Source: Bacteroidetes bacterium UBA6221
Lineage (GTDB): Bacteria > Bacteroidota > Bacteroidia > Chitinophagales > Chitinophagaceae
Direction: 5' to 3'
NCBI GenBank assembly: GCA_002421685.1
Contig: DISB01000007.1
Coordinates: 104,023 to 168,022 of the forward strand
DNA: 64,000 nucleotides
Part shown: in pieces, positions 26,630 through 34,088 of the stretch
Numbering within the stretch: the stretch's first letter is position 1
Layout of the letters: each line of letters opens with the position of its first letter
Position numbers and translations under genes: made by a program
The notes under the pieces: generated by a model
The model's database searches: none
What the model saw: the letters and a program-made list of their open reading frames with translations, nothing else
What the model was told of the DNA's origin: nothing

Positions 26630-27403
26630 ATGAAGATTGCACTTTTTTCAGACATACATGCTAACCTGCCTGCCTTGCAGGCAGTGTTGGCGGATATAGA
26701 TGGTCGCAAACCGGGTGCTGTTTATTGCCTGGGCGACCTGGTAGGGTATAACATCTGGCCCAACGAGGTATGTAAAATCATACGCGAGCGCGGCATACCC
26801 ACCATATCGGGTAACTATGACTTTGGTATAGGCCGCGGCAGCAACGACTGCGGCTGTGCATATAAAACTGATGAAGATAAGGCTAACGGCGCCGTGTCCA
26901 TCAGTTATACCAATGAAATAATTGATGACGAAGAACGGAGTTATCTGCGCTCGCTGCCAGCGCACATCAGGGTAGAGTATAAACTCAACGATGATGATAT
27001 GCAACTATTGCTCGTACACGGCAGTCCCCGCAAAATAAATGAGTATTTATTTGAAGACAGGGAAGAAAAAAGCCTGAAGCGTATCATGCGCGATGCACAC
27101 GCCGATATCATGTGCTTCGGACACACGCACAAGCCTTATCACCGTGTACTGGAGGATACAGAAGATAGCGATGTCCGTTACCGTCATGCCATAAATATAG
27201 GTTCGGTAGGTAAGCCCAAAGATGGTGACACCCGCGCCTGTTATGTGATATTGGAAATTAATGAGCATACGGGCAATGCTAATAAAGACGGCCTTAAAGT
27301 GGAGTTCGTACGTGTGGAGTATGATGTCGAGAAAGCCGCAAAAGCGGTAGAGGGTAGTCCGTTGCCCGATAAATATGCTGATAACCTGAGAAAGGCCTAC
27401 TAA
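26630..27403 (+). CDS. Calcineurin-like metallophosphoesterase in the arsenic operon
   Basis: This 257-residue two-metal phosphoesterase of the YfcE/MJ0936 type has all expected blocks: FSDIHANLPAL (Asp8, His10), LGDLVGYN, SGNYD, LVHGSPR and CFGHTHKPYH. It is cytosolic, with no signal peptide. A Cys pair occurs in NDCGCAYKT, and DREEKSLKRIM follows the HGSPR motif. It is 15 bp after arsM and 14 bp before acr3, so it belongs to the arsenic transcript. Phosphatase-like genes have been noted in some proteobacterial arsenic islands; whether it acts on phosphate or arsenate esters is unknown. Confidence 0.9.
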   Translation: MKIALFSDIHANLPALQAVLADIDGRKPGAVYCLGDLVGYNIWPNEVCKIIRERGIPTISGNYDFGIGRGSNDCGCAYKTDEDKANGAVSISYTNEIIDDEERSYLRSLPAHIRVEYKLNDDDMQLLLVHGSPRKINEYLFEDREEKSLKRIMRDAHADIMCFGHTHKPYHRVLEDTEDSDVRYRHAINIGSVGKPKDGDTRACYVILEINEHTGNANKDGLKVEFVRVEYDVEKAAKAVEGSPLPDKYADNLRKAY

Positions 27404-27417
27404 AACCGCAATAGACA

Positions 27418-28491
27418 ATGACTGCTAACAACTGCGCACCCGTAGTGGAGAGAAAGAAGTTAAGCTTCCTGGACAGATACCTTACATTATGGATATTCCT
27501 GGCTATGGCTATTGGCGTAGCGATAGGATATTTCAATCCCCGCTCAGCAGACTTTATTAATTCATTTTCCAGCGGCACTACTAATATCCCCCTTGCCATT
27601 GGATTGATACTCATGATGTACCCGCCTTTGGCCAAAGTTCGCTATGAAAAAATGGGCGAAGTATTTCGCAATACAAAAATATTGGGCGCGTCATTACTGC
27701 TCAATTGGGTTGTAGGGCCAGTACTCATGTTTATCTTGGCTATTGTTTTTCTGAATGGTTACCCTGAATATATGGTCGGCCTGATATTAATAGGGCTTGC
27801 ACGTTGCATAGCTATGGTGATAGTATGGAACGAACTGGCTGAAGGTAGCCGGGAGTATGCTGCTGGATTAGTAGCGCTCAATAGCATCTTTCAGGTGGCC
27901 TTGTACAGTGTGTATGCTTACGTATTCATCACTGTTCTGCCCACATGGTTCGGCATGGAGGGTCTTGCTGTTAACATCACCATCGGGCAAATAGCTGAGA
28001 GCGTGGCGATATACCTGGGAATGCCGTTTGCAGCGGGCGTTATCAGCAGGTATGCTTTAATCAGGCTGAAAGGCGAAGAATGGTTTCAGAAGAAGTACGT
28101 ACCCTTCATATCTCCCATTACGCTTATTGCACTGCTATTCACCATTCTGCTCATGTTCAGCCTTAAGGGAGAACTGATAGTACAAATTCCGATGGACGTA
28201 TTGCGTATCGCCCTGCCGCTGGTCATTTATTTTATCGTGATGTTTGTAGCGAGCTTCTTTATCGGGAAAGCATTGGGAGCGGATTATTCCAAAAATGCGT
28301 CCATAGCGTTCACTGCTACCGGAAACAATTTTGAGCTGGCCATCGCCGTTGCTATCGGAGTGTTCGGTATCAATTCAGGCCAGGCGTTTGCCGGAGTCAT
28401 CGGTCCGTTGGTTGAGGTGCCGGCCCTTATAGCATTGGTAAATCTTGCTTTCTGGTTCAGGGATAAATATTATAAGGTATCTGTACGATAA
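27418..28491 (+). CDS. acr3: ACR3-family arsenite efflux permease
   Basis: ACR3 is the inner-membrane pump that expels As(III) as arsenite, driven by the proton gradient. The 357-residue protein has ten predicted helices. The conserved helix-4 cysteine is Cys130 in LIGLARCIAMVIVWNELA, and the conserved C-terminal motifs TATGNNFELAIAVAIGVFG and VIGPLVEVPALI are present. It is the last gene of the arsenic island, 14 bp after the phosphoesterase. No arsC is nearby, so the island as seen handles arsenite and not arsenate reduction. It faces the convergent metal-protein cluster, with a dyad between them. Confidence 0.95.
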   Translation: MTANNCAPVVERKKLSFLDRYLTLWIFLAMAIGVAIGYFNPRSADFINSFSSGTTNIPLAIGLILMMYPPLAKVRYEKMGEVFRNTKILGASLLLNWVVGPVLMFILAIVFLNGYPEYMVGLILIGLARCIAMVIVWNELAEGSREYAAGLVALNSIFQVALYSVYAYVFITVLPTWFGMEGLAVNITIGQIAESVAIYLGMPFAAGVISRYALIRLKGEEWFQKKYVPFISPITLIALLFTILLMFSLKGELIVQIPMDVLRIALPLVIYFIVMFVASFFIGKALGADYSKNASIAFTATGNNFELAIAVAIGVFGINSGQAFAGVIGPLVEVPALIALVNLAFWFRDKYYKVSVR

Positions 28492-28513
28492 TTCTGTATG
28501 TTCCTTAGTGGAA

Positions 28514-28551
28514 TGTCGAAAAAGGGCGTACGTGTACACCCCTTTCCGACA
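28514..28551. terminator. Dyad between acr3 and the convergent lipoprotein gene
   Basis: TGTCG at 28514-28518 pairs with CGACA at 28547-28551, and the inner AAAGGG-type and CCCCTTT-type arms extend the stem with small mismatches. It sits in the 75 bp between two convergent stops and may act as a terminator in both directions, although T runs are poor. Confidence 0.45.
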
Positions 28552-28566
28552 ATAAGTAATATTTAT

Positions 28567-28977
28567 TTAGTGCCCTTTTTCTGTAACCGGAACTGTTATT
28601 TCTTTGGTTGTTTCTTCCGTGATTGTATAAGGTATGCCTCCTTCTACTTCCTGCTCAATATCCGGGTCCCAACCGTCGCCATATACATAATAGTTACCCT
28701 TGTTCAGGTTGGTAAATGTAGCAACGGGTTTACCGTTCTCCTTTACGCACTTCACTTCTTCGTCGTAAGCGGAGGGCTTGTCCTGCGCGTTATATTTCAG
28801 GTAAATAGTACAGCTGTCTATATTTTCACCATGATGTTGCGGAGTTACTTTCAGAGTTGCATTACCACCCTTGCCACCCTTGCCGCCTACAGGTGTTGGT
28901 TGCTTACGTTCACAGGCTGCAAAGAGCAGCACGGAAGCGAACGATAATAGTGCCAATTTTAATATCCCATTTTTCAT
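28567..28977 (-). CDS. Lipoprotein with TPQHH motif
   Basis: The 136-residue protein has a lipobox ending at Cys22 (LLFAAC). After a Gly-rich stretch (GGKGGKGGN) comes ATLKVTPQHHG with His48-His49, then a beta-rich domain with one further Cys pair (53 and about 75 region). The lipoprotein at 31717 has the same GGxGGxATLKVTPQHH block and a similar following domain, so the two are paralogues at the ends of the metal cluster. It is the last gene of the minus-strand unit, 23 bp after the MbnP gene. Metal binding through the His pair is inferred; the family name is not known to me. Confidence 0.7.
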   Translation of the reverse strand: MKNGILKLALLSFASVLLFAACERKQPTPVGGKGGKGGNATLKVTPQHHGENIDSCTIYLKYNAQDKPSAYDEEVKCVKENGKPVATFTNLNKGNYYVYGDGWDPDIEQEVEGGIPYTITEETTKEITVPVTEKGH

Positions 28978-29000
28978 ATAGCTCGTATTGCTTGATTTGT

Positions 29001-29780
29001 TTATTCGTTACCTACAGATGTAATGCTGAACATATCAACGTATCCCTCGGAGATTTTCCTCGCCATTTCGCCCGCAAAAGTTACGCTGGGCATATCAGCT
29101 ATTTTCATCGGTGTCGGAAACCATTTCGCGATATCAGTTTTTATTTTGACAGAGCCCGCCTGGCTTCCTACAACCATATCGTTCGGGAAGTTCAAAGTGA
29201 TTTCCTGGGGTGTTTCGTAGTCTGGTTGTATCCCGGCTATATGGTACTCGAAGCTGTTATCGCCGGCAGTCGACTGGGGAGAAGTGCCTTCCAGTTTGGC
29301 CTGGATATATCCTGTGCTCCAGGTCCAGTACATATCCCCGTTTATAGTAGGGTCAAGTTCACCGGTCTGGGCACCGCTGGTGTTGCGGGGCACATCTACT
29401 CCAATAATGAATTTCAAACCGGTATATGTTCCCACCGGTACATCTTCTACATGAAAATGCAGTGACGCATGTTTATCTTCCCTTAATACCCTGTAGCTTT
29501 CGGGTTCGGCATATTCCGTGCCATCAGCCTTCACAAACCGGATATTGGTGATCCAGTAATTGAAGGCGCTGATGGTTATTTGTTCGCCCTGGGCCGTAGT
29601 ATAGGTAGCCGTATTCAGTTCGAGTTCCTGGTTGCCAAAGTAATTTTCAAAATTGAAATGTACTTCGTTGGTTGTGGGTGTTGGCGTAGGATTAGGGGTT
29701 GGGGTAGGTTCGGGTTTCTTTATGCAACTGCTTACAGTGATAAATGATGCAATAGTAAATGCAATAAATGATTTATTCAT
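29001..29780 (-). CDS. MbnP-like copper-binding lipoprotein
   Basis: The 259-residue lipoprotein has a lipobox at Cys19 (TVSSC) and a Pro/Thr linker. The MbnP domain follows: VHFNFENYFGNQELELN, ITISAFNYWITNIRF, HASLHFHVEDVPVGTYTGLKF and DMYWTWSTGYIQAKLEG. MbnP and its partner MbnH form the metallo-mystery pair and bind copper at an oxidised Trp site in the periplasm of methanotrophs; Bacteroidota have many lipoprotein versions. No MbnH-type di-haem peroxidase is in the window. Its neighbours, a CDVC barrel and a Cys-rich small protein, fit copper handling. The family call is good; the copper role is by family. Confidence 0.85.
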   Translation of the reverse strand: MNKSFIAFTIASFITVSSCIKKPEPTPTPNPTPTPTTNEVHFNFENYFGNQELELNTATYTTAQGEQITISAFNYWITNIRFVKADGTEYAEPESYRVLREDKHASLHFHVEDVPVGTYTGLKFIIGVDVPRNTSGAQTGELDPTINGDMYWTWSTGYIQAKLEGTSPQSTAGDNSFEYHIAGIQPDYETPQEITLNFPNDMVVGSQAGSVKIKTDIAKWFPTPMKIADMPSVTFAGEMARKISEGYVDMFSITSVGNE

Positions 29781-29826
29781 ATGAATTAAATTTTATGTTG
29801 TTAATAATCAGACGTTTAATTGTTGG

Positions 29827-30225
29827 TTAAGGTTGGCTTTTTAAAGGCCGTTTAACCTTTTTTGCATTTCCTTCGTGGTCAATTACGGTACTAATTTCCA
29901 ACTGCAGTTCGGCTGCCATATTCAGGCTGTTCACCCAACTTTCATCAATATTTAATTGATTGCTATGAGTATGGCCTTCCGCATCAAATAGTACAGAGTC
30001 CCCATAATATATGCGTACTATATACCCATGAAGTTGGTACTGTGCCTGTGCTGTTGCGTGTATATGCACAGTATCACCAGGCTTGTACGAATCGTTTTCC
30101 TTAGGGGAAGTGATGGTTATGCTTATCTCCTCAGTTGTGCCCGGAGTTGTAGTTTCTTTCTTACATGCAATACAAGTAAGAATGAGTACTGCTGTAGTTA
30201 TAATATTTAAAGTGGTAATTTTCAT
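29827..30225 (-). CDS. His-containing lipoprotein in the metal cluster
   Basis: The protein has 132 residues and an N-terminal lipoprotein signal with Cys at 18 and 21 (LTCIAC); Cys21 followed by KKE is the better lipidation site. The mature part is an Ig-like beta domain with VHIHATAQAQYQLHG and EGHTHSN and a later DHEGN. The spaced His residues look like periplasmic metal ligands, as in DUF4625-type proteins of Bacteroidota. It lies 46 bp upstream of mbnP-like and 13 bp after the barrel gene, so it belongs to the same unit. The function is inferred from context. Confidence 0.65.
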   Translation of the reverse strand: MKITTLNIITTAVLILTCIACKKETTTPGTTEEISITITSPKENDSYKPGDTVHIHATAQAQYQLHGYIVRIYYGDSVLFDAEGHTHSNQLNIDESWVNSLNMAAELQLEISTVIDHEGNAKKVKRPLKSQP

Positions 30226-30238
30226 TTCTTTTTTTGTT

Positions 30239-31156
30239 TTATAATAATATCATCAGCCCCGTATCTAAGCGTTGCACTGCGTTGATGTTACCCACGCTAT
30301 AATATTGCGCACAGGGGCGGCTGTATTGCAGTTGCACCCCTATTTGCTTTATGTATAGCTGCATGCCTGCCACATAAGACAAAATATACCCTCCTGATTG
30401 CTGGTTTTGCCATTTTTTGGTATAGTTGTCATAGTCATGCCCACTATGTTCTGCCCTCAGTCCGACCATGGGTAATAATATAACGCTCCTGTATTTGGTG
30501 CGGTAAAAACTGTTCAGTTGGACATTCAGCTTGTTACCATACTTGTACCCGTCAGCTCCGGCTGTTGTCAGTACGTAGCTAACATCAGTGTTCAGTCCTA
30601 TACTCCTGTATTGCAGGGTATAGTTGGTGTTGAATGGTATGTCGAATGCTCCACTGCCGGGCTGCATATTGGGTAGCCCGCGTTTATCCTGTTCCGATAT
30701 TCCGGTGTATTTACCTGTAGGCAGTTTTATGCCTGTTCCTGCCTGCAGGCGATGCTGAATAACTCCGTAACTGTCAGAATTTGGAACCAGCACATAATTA
30801 ACCAGGATAGAGATATCTCCAACTCCATTGGCGGAGTTGCCCTGTAGGTGTGTGCTGTTGTTGAACCGGTAGGGCGCAAATACGAACAGTTGCCACCTGT
30901 CACCTATACAGTAGCGCCCCCATAGCTGCGCTGTTCTGTAATATTCGTTTGAATAAGTCACAGGTTTCAGTTCGCTAAGTGGCACATGCCTGCTGTGCAA
31001 TTCTACATACTGGTATTGTATGCCTGCGAAGTGCCTGTTCATTTGCGGTAGAAGGCCAAGCCCCTGTCCTGAAGAAGACGCTCCGCAAACATCACATGCC
31101 TTGCTAACATGTAGCATACACACAATAAGCAGTACGCAGCCTATTGTATATTTCAT
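30239..31156 (-). CDS. CDVC-type outer-membrane protein
   Basis: The 305-residue protein has a signal peptide ending near residue 20, so the mature chain starts with CDVCGAS (Cys21 and Cys24). The rest is an outer-membrane barrel with VGDISILVNYVLVPN, GIKLPTGKYTG and LGLLPQMNRHF. Proteins with this CDVC start occur in Bacteroidota next to copper and MbnP genes; that association is from general knowledge. Cys21 could be lipidated or bind metal. The gene is 66 bp downstream of the small Cys-rich protein and 13 bp upstream of the His-containing lipoprotein. Confidence 0.7.
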   Translation of the reverse strand: MKYTIGCVLLIVCMLHVSKACDVCGASSSGQGLGLLPQMNRHFAGIQYQYVELHSRHVPLSELKPVTYSNEYYRTAQLWGRYCIGDRWQLFVFAPYRFNNSTHLQGNSANGVGDISILVNYVLVPNSDSYGVIQHRLQAGTGIKLPTGKYTGISEQDKRGLPNMQPGSGAFDIPFNTNYTLQYRSIGLNTDVSYVLTTAGADGYKYGNKLNVQLNSFYRTKYRSVILLPMVGLRAEHSGHDYDNYTKKWQNQQSGGYILSYVAGMQLYIKQIGVQLQYSRPCAQYYSVGNINAVQRLDTGLMILL

Positions 31157-31222
31157 TGTTGAGTTATGCTGATGATGTAATAATCCTGCCTGTATATAGT
31201 GCAGGCTTAATTATCTGTACAA

Positions 31223-31603
31223 TCAGCATGTAGGCGGGGGATGGAAAATAGATTCCTTAGCGGTGAACCTGTAATGGTTAGTATAAACAGAGTTGTATTC
31301 AAGATGTGTACAATAAAACTGCTTTGCTAATAAGAATGATTCGATTGCTAAATATTCTGGTATTTCATTCTTCTGTTTCTGGTTCGGTAATTCTTTGTTA
31401 TTGCTGTTTTCATGGTCTATTTTGGCCAGTTGTTTTTTCAGGTAACATTTACCGTCGCACCTGGTTTGGGGTTTGTCCCGGTTTTCGCAAAGCTCACTGG
31501 CTATATAGTCCCTGTTAGCTTCAAACCATATTATTACACCCATCTTGACAGCAAACTGGTAGCTGACAGATAGAAATAACAATATGGCCAGTATTTGCTT
31601 CAT
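31223..31603 (-). CDS. Small Cys-rich exported protein of the metal cluster
   Basis: The 126-residue protein has a hydrophobic N-terminus (about 3-20), then FEANRDYIASELCENRD, with Cys39, Cys49 and Cys53 in the pattern C-x9-C-x3-C (the last part RCDGKCYL). A Lys/Asn-rich linker follows, and the C-terminus is HPPPTC. This arrangement recurs in Bacteroidota next to copper-related outer-membrane genes and is usually left hypothetical. It is the first gene of the unit that runs down to 28567. Metal binding by Cys and the terminal HPP-Cys motif is inferred. Confidence 0.7.
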   Translation of the reverse strand: MKQILAILLFLSVSYQFAVKMGVIIWFEANRDYIASELCENRDKPQTRCDGKCYLKKQLAKIDHENSNNKELPNQKQKNEIPEYLAIESFLLAKQFYCTHLEYNSVYTNHYRFTAKESIFHPPPTC

Positions 31604-31655
31604 CGAAAAAGCATCGTATGGAACAAAGATATAAAAGTGAGAATTGATTACGAAT

Positions 31656-31687
31656 AAAAAATCGCCTCTTGATTGAACAAGAGGCGA
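31656..31687 (-). terminator. Rho-independent terminator after the TPQHH lipoprotein gene at 31717
   Basis: TCGCCTCTTG (31662-31671) pairs perfectly with CAAGAGGCGA (31678-31687), loop 6 nt, and the minus strand continues into six T residues (31661-31656). It separates the gene at 31717 from the unit starting at 31603. Confidence 0.9.
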
Positions 31688-31716
31688 TAAGAAATTTCTA
31701 AACCGATTCCATGAGA

Positions 31717-32151
31717 CTACTTGTGATGTATGGGATTGTCCGTTTGCAGGTACAAATCGTAAGTTTTTTCCAACGTATCAATAACTCTGAAATGAGCGCC
31801 ACCCATTACTTCGTCTTTACCCTGTTCCAGGCTATAATCCGTCCCTTTGGCATAGATATAATAATCGCCTTGTGTCAACCCTTCAAAAACTGCGGTAGGA
31901 TCCGCTGCATTGACTGTATCAGTTGCGTCAAAACTATCTAAAGGAGGCATTGTTTTTTCAGCATAGTAGATATATACCACTGCTGTGCCCAGGTTAACCT
32001 TGTGGTGCTGTGGGGTTACTTTCAGGGTTGCTTTACCTCCCAATCCACCGGCTGGCAGTACTTCAGGTTCGATGATCTCACTTTCCCTGACACAGCCTGT
32101 TAATATAGCAGCAGCGGCCAAAACGCCAAGAATCTTATGACTAATACGCAT
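31717..32151 (-). CDS. Lipoprotein with TPQHH motif, paralogue of 28567
   Basis: The protein has 144 residues from the ATG at 32151, which places the lipobox (ILTGC, Cys20) correctly; a longer frame to 32223 would bury the signal. After a linker comes GGLGGKATLKVTPQHH (His49-His50), then a beta-rich domain with YIYYAEKTMPP and YYIYAKGTDY. Compared with the 28567 protein, the block before and including the His pair is almost identical, while the rest has diverged. It has its own terminator, so it forms a single-gene unit upstream of the metal cluster. Metal binding is inferred from the His pair and the context. Confidence 0.7.
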   Translation of the reverse strand: MRISHKILGVLAAAAILTGCVRESEIIEPEVLPAGGLGGKATLKVTPQHHKVNLGTAVVYIYYAEKTMPPLDSFDATDTVNAADPTAVFEGLTQGDYYIYAKGTDYSLEQGKDEVMGGAHFRVIDTLEKTYDLYLQTDNPIHHK

Positions 32152-32332
32152 ATTTTCTAATAATATATTGGTAATAAGTCCCCAATTTATAAAAAATCTC
32201 TTGCAAAGTATATACCCGGCCATAAATTATCCCTCCAGCCAAAAAATTGCAGCCTCCGTCACCCAAATGACAAAACAATTGCGATTGGAAAGAGCGTAAC
32301 GCTTATTTTTATGCGTTGTTAACAATAACCAG

Positions 32333-32815
32333 ATGGCGAGGCTGCTTGTTTTTTCATTCTTATTATTCACTCTACCCTCCTGCTGCGAAAAAAAGGTCTA
32401 TTGCAGGTCGGGCCAATTCGATTTCGCATTTACCGGTTTCGACCGTAGCGAGGTGCGTAGTTTTACATTAAGAAGGTACAAACAAGGAGACCAGTGGGGG
32501 CCTGTGCTCGATTCGGCACAATTTATTTACTATGGACAGGCTCCCGTAGCCGGCTGGCCGGATACACTACCTTTTGCCGACTATCGCTCAGTAGGGGATT
32601 TAGATGGAATTACGGCAGGTAACGATTGGGCAATATATTTGCCGGCTACCAGGAAAACTTACTTTATTACAACAATATTTACTGAGGATAAAAGATCGCA
32701 ATTGGTGCGGTGCGGTGATGATGAAACGTCTTGTGTAAGCGCTATCACCAATTTTTCAATCAATGATAACTGGCAGAACGGCGGCTTTATATATATTCAA
32801 AAAGGTGAGTGGTGA
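32333..32815 (+). CDS. Lipoprotein of unknown function
   Basis: The 160-residue protein has a short signal ending in LPSCC (Cys17, Cys18), then Lys residues and a further Cys in VYCRSG. The mature part is beta-rich with FDFAFTGFDRSEVRSFTLRR and has a Cys pair near 125-132 (VRCGDDETSC). No family is recognised. It stands alone, transcribed away from the metal cluster, and its stop is 1 bp before that of a doubtful minus-strand gene. Confidence 0.6.
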   Translation: MARLLVFSFLLFTLPSCCEKKVYCRSGQFDFAFTGFDRSEVRSFTLRRYKQGDQWGPVLDSAQFIYYGQAPVAGWPDTLPFADYRSVGDLDGITAGNDWAIYLPATRKTYFITTIFTEDKRSQLVRCGDDETSCVSAITNFSINDNWQNGGFIYIQKGEW

Positions 32816-32816
32816 T

Positions 32817-32966
32817 TTATTTACCAATCGCTGTTTGTAGCAATGGTTTTTTCATGCTTCTTTCGGCGCGTTGTTCTTTTCTTTTCTCACGCTCTACAAG
32901 AATAAACGCGTAGGTCATATACGCTTTAAGTATCAATCCTACTGGGTATGTGATTATGTTTCGCAT
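32817..32966 (-). CDS. Possible small basic membrane protein
   Basis: From the ATG at 32966 this gives 49 residues: one hydrophobic helix (about 5-22, YPVGLILKAYMTYAFILV) followed by a very basic tail (EKRKEQRAERSMKK). A frame extension to 33026 has no good leader. The leader before 32966 (AAGAAACACACA) looks like others in the window. It could be a real small membrane protein or a chance frame; nothing recognisable. Confidence 0.3.
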   Translation of the reverse strand: MRNIITYPVGLILKAYMTYAFILVEREKRKEQRAERSMKKPLLQTAIGK

Positions 32967-33026
32967 TGTGTGTTTCTTTTTTTGAAGTTTATTTCCCGGC
33001 CAGCTATTTTCTGAAACCGGGTACAA

Positions 33027-33335
33027 ATATGCTATGCTATCTGTAGGGAAAGAAACTTTTTGCAGGGCTTAACTAACTCTTTATAACCGGTTAACAAGCC
33101 ATTAGGATAAGAGCCATTGATACCCGGTATTATACAATGTTGTCATTATCTGCTTGAAAAATCTAAAAGAATTTTTTGGCGTGAAGTGGTCTGGCAAAAA
33201 CGGTAAAAAATCCATGTTAATTGCTCGTTAACCTATAACAACACTGCTAGTTAAAAGCGCCGAAATATTAGGAATGCAGGTTGTTGTGTCCCAATATTTG
33301 CATCATAAACTTTTAAAAAAATAAAAAACACATTT
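33027..33335. other. Intergenic leader of the second small secreted protein gene
   Basis: These 309 bp have no gene. They contain AACCGGTTAAC at about 33096-33107, also found upstream of the paralogue at 4483, a GTTAACC at about 33229, and AACACTGCTAGTTAAA near 33238-33254. The last resembles AACACTGCTTTTAGTTAAA at about 20044, upstream of the first POT gene. AATATTTG at 33293-33300 is one mismatch from TAnnTTTG and would leave a 30-nt leader. These are candidate regulatory sites only. Confidence 0.35.
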
Positions 33336-33884
33336 ATGAAAAAGCTATTTTCAGTAGCGTTACTGTCAGCATTTGGTTATGCTGCCAACGCACAACAATC
33401 TTCTTCTGCCTCACAGGCTGTTCAGCTGCAGTTGCAGAACGCTATCGACATCACTTTCACAGCCAACGGTTCTGACGTAGGCCCCCTGGTTGAGATTCCG
33501 TTCACTACCATCAATGACTATGTAAACGGTGTAGAAACCGCCAACCAGGAGATCAGGGTAAGGAGCAACAAAAGCTTCAACGTTTTTGTAAAGACCAACG
33601 CTGAAAACTTTACCTACACAGGTGGTGCAACACCAACGCCGGTTATGCCCGTAGCTGGTGTGCTGAACCTGATAGTAGTATCAGACCTGACCGGCGGTAC
33701 TATACCTGGCCCGTACTCAACGTCTGCCTACTATACTTTAAGGGATTTTAATATTGACCTGATTAATAACGGTGTTGCCGGCGCTGATCAGAAGTTCACT
33801 GTAAAGTATAAAGCTACCCCAGGCTTCGCGTACCCTGCAGGTACTTACGATGTAGGTGTGGTATATACAGCTACTCAACTGTAA
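33336..33884 (+). CDS. Small secreted beta-sandwich-like protein, paralogue of the gene at 4483
   Basis: The 182-residue protein has a signal peptide ending after about residue 19 (YAANAQ). The mature chain starts QSSSASQ, as in the paralogue, and has no cysteine. Conserved blocks in the same order are NAIDITFT, VEIPFTTINDYVNGVE, VRSNKSFNVFVK, TPVMPVAGVL, and the closing VKYKATPGFAYPAGTY. Two members of one small exported family 28 kb apart, each with a long leader and no operon partner, suggest independently regulated surface proteins. An acyltransferase follows after a 204-bp gap with a dyad. Confidence 0.75.
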   Translation: MKKLFSVALLSAFGYAANAQQSSSASQAVQLQLQNAIDITFTANGSDVGPLVEIPFTTINDYVNGVETANQEIRVRSNKSFNVFVKTNAENFTYTGGATPTPVMPVAGVLNLIVVSDLTGGTIPGPYSTSAYYTLRDFNIDLINNGVAGADQKFTVKYKATPGFAYPAGTYDVGVVYTATQL

Positions 33885-33906
33885 TTCAAAGCATATTTAT
33901 ATAAGG

Positions 33907-33948
33907 GAACAGGGCGGGGGCTCGGCTCATGCCATCTCCGTCCTGTTC
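33907..33948 (+). terminator. Inverted repeat after the second small secreted protein gene
   Basis: GAACAGGGCGG (33907-33917) pairs with CCGTCCTGTTC (33938-33948) with one G-T pair, across a 20-nt loop. It starts 23 bp past the stop. There is no T run, so it is a weaker terminator or a stabilising 3' structure. Confidence 0.45.
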
Positions 33949-34088
33949 ACCTTCTATATCCCTTGTAGTCTGCTGCTAGCAAAGATTAGCTTCTACTGCG
34001 ATTCCAGGGTAATGCTTTTTTGCGACGGGACTGTAATGACAGGGCGAGACAATGTCAGGATATCCGGAACAAAAAATATTAAACACAA

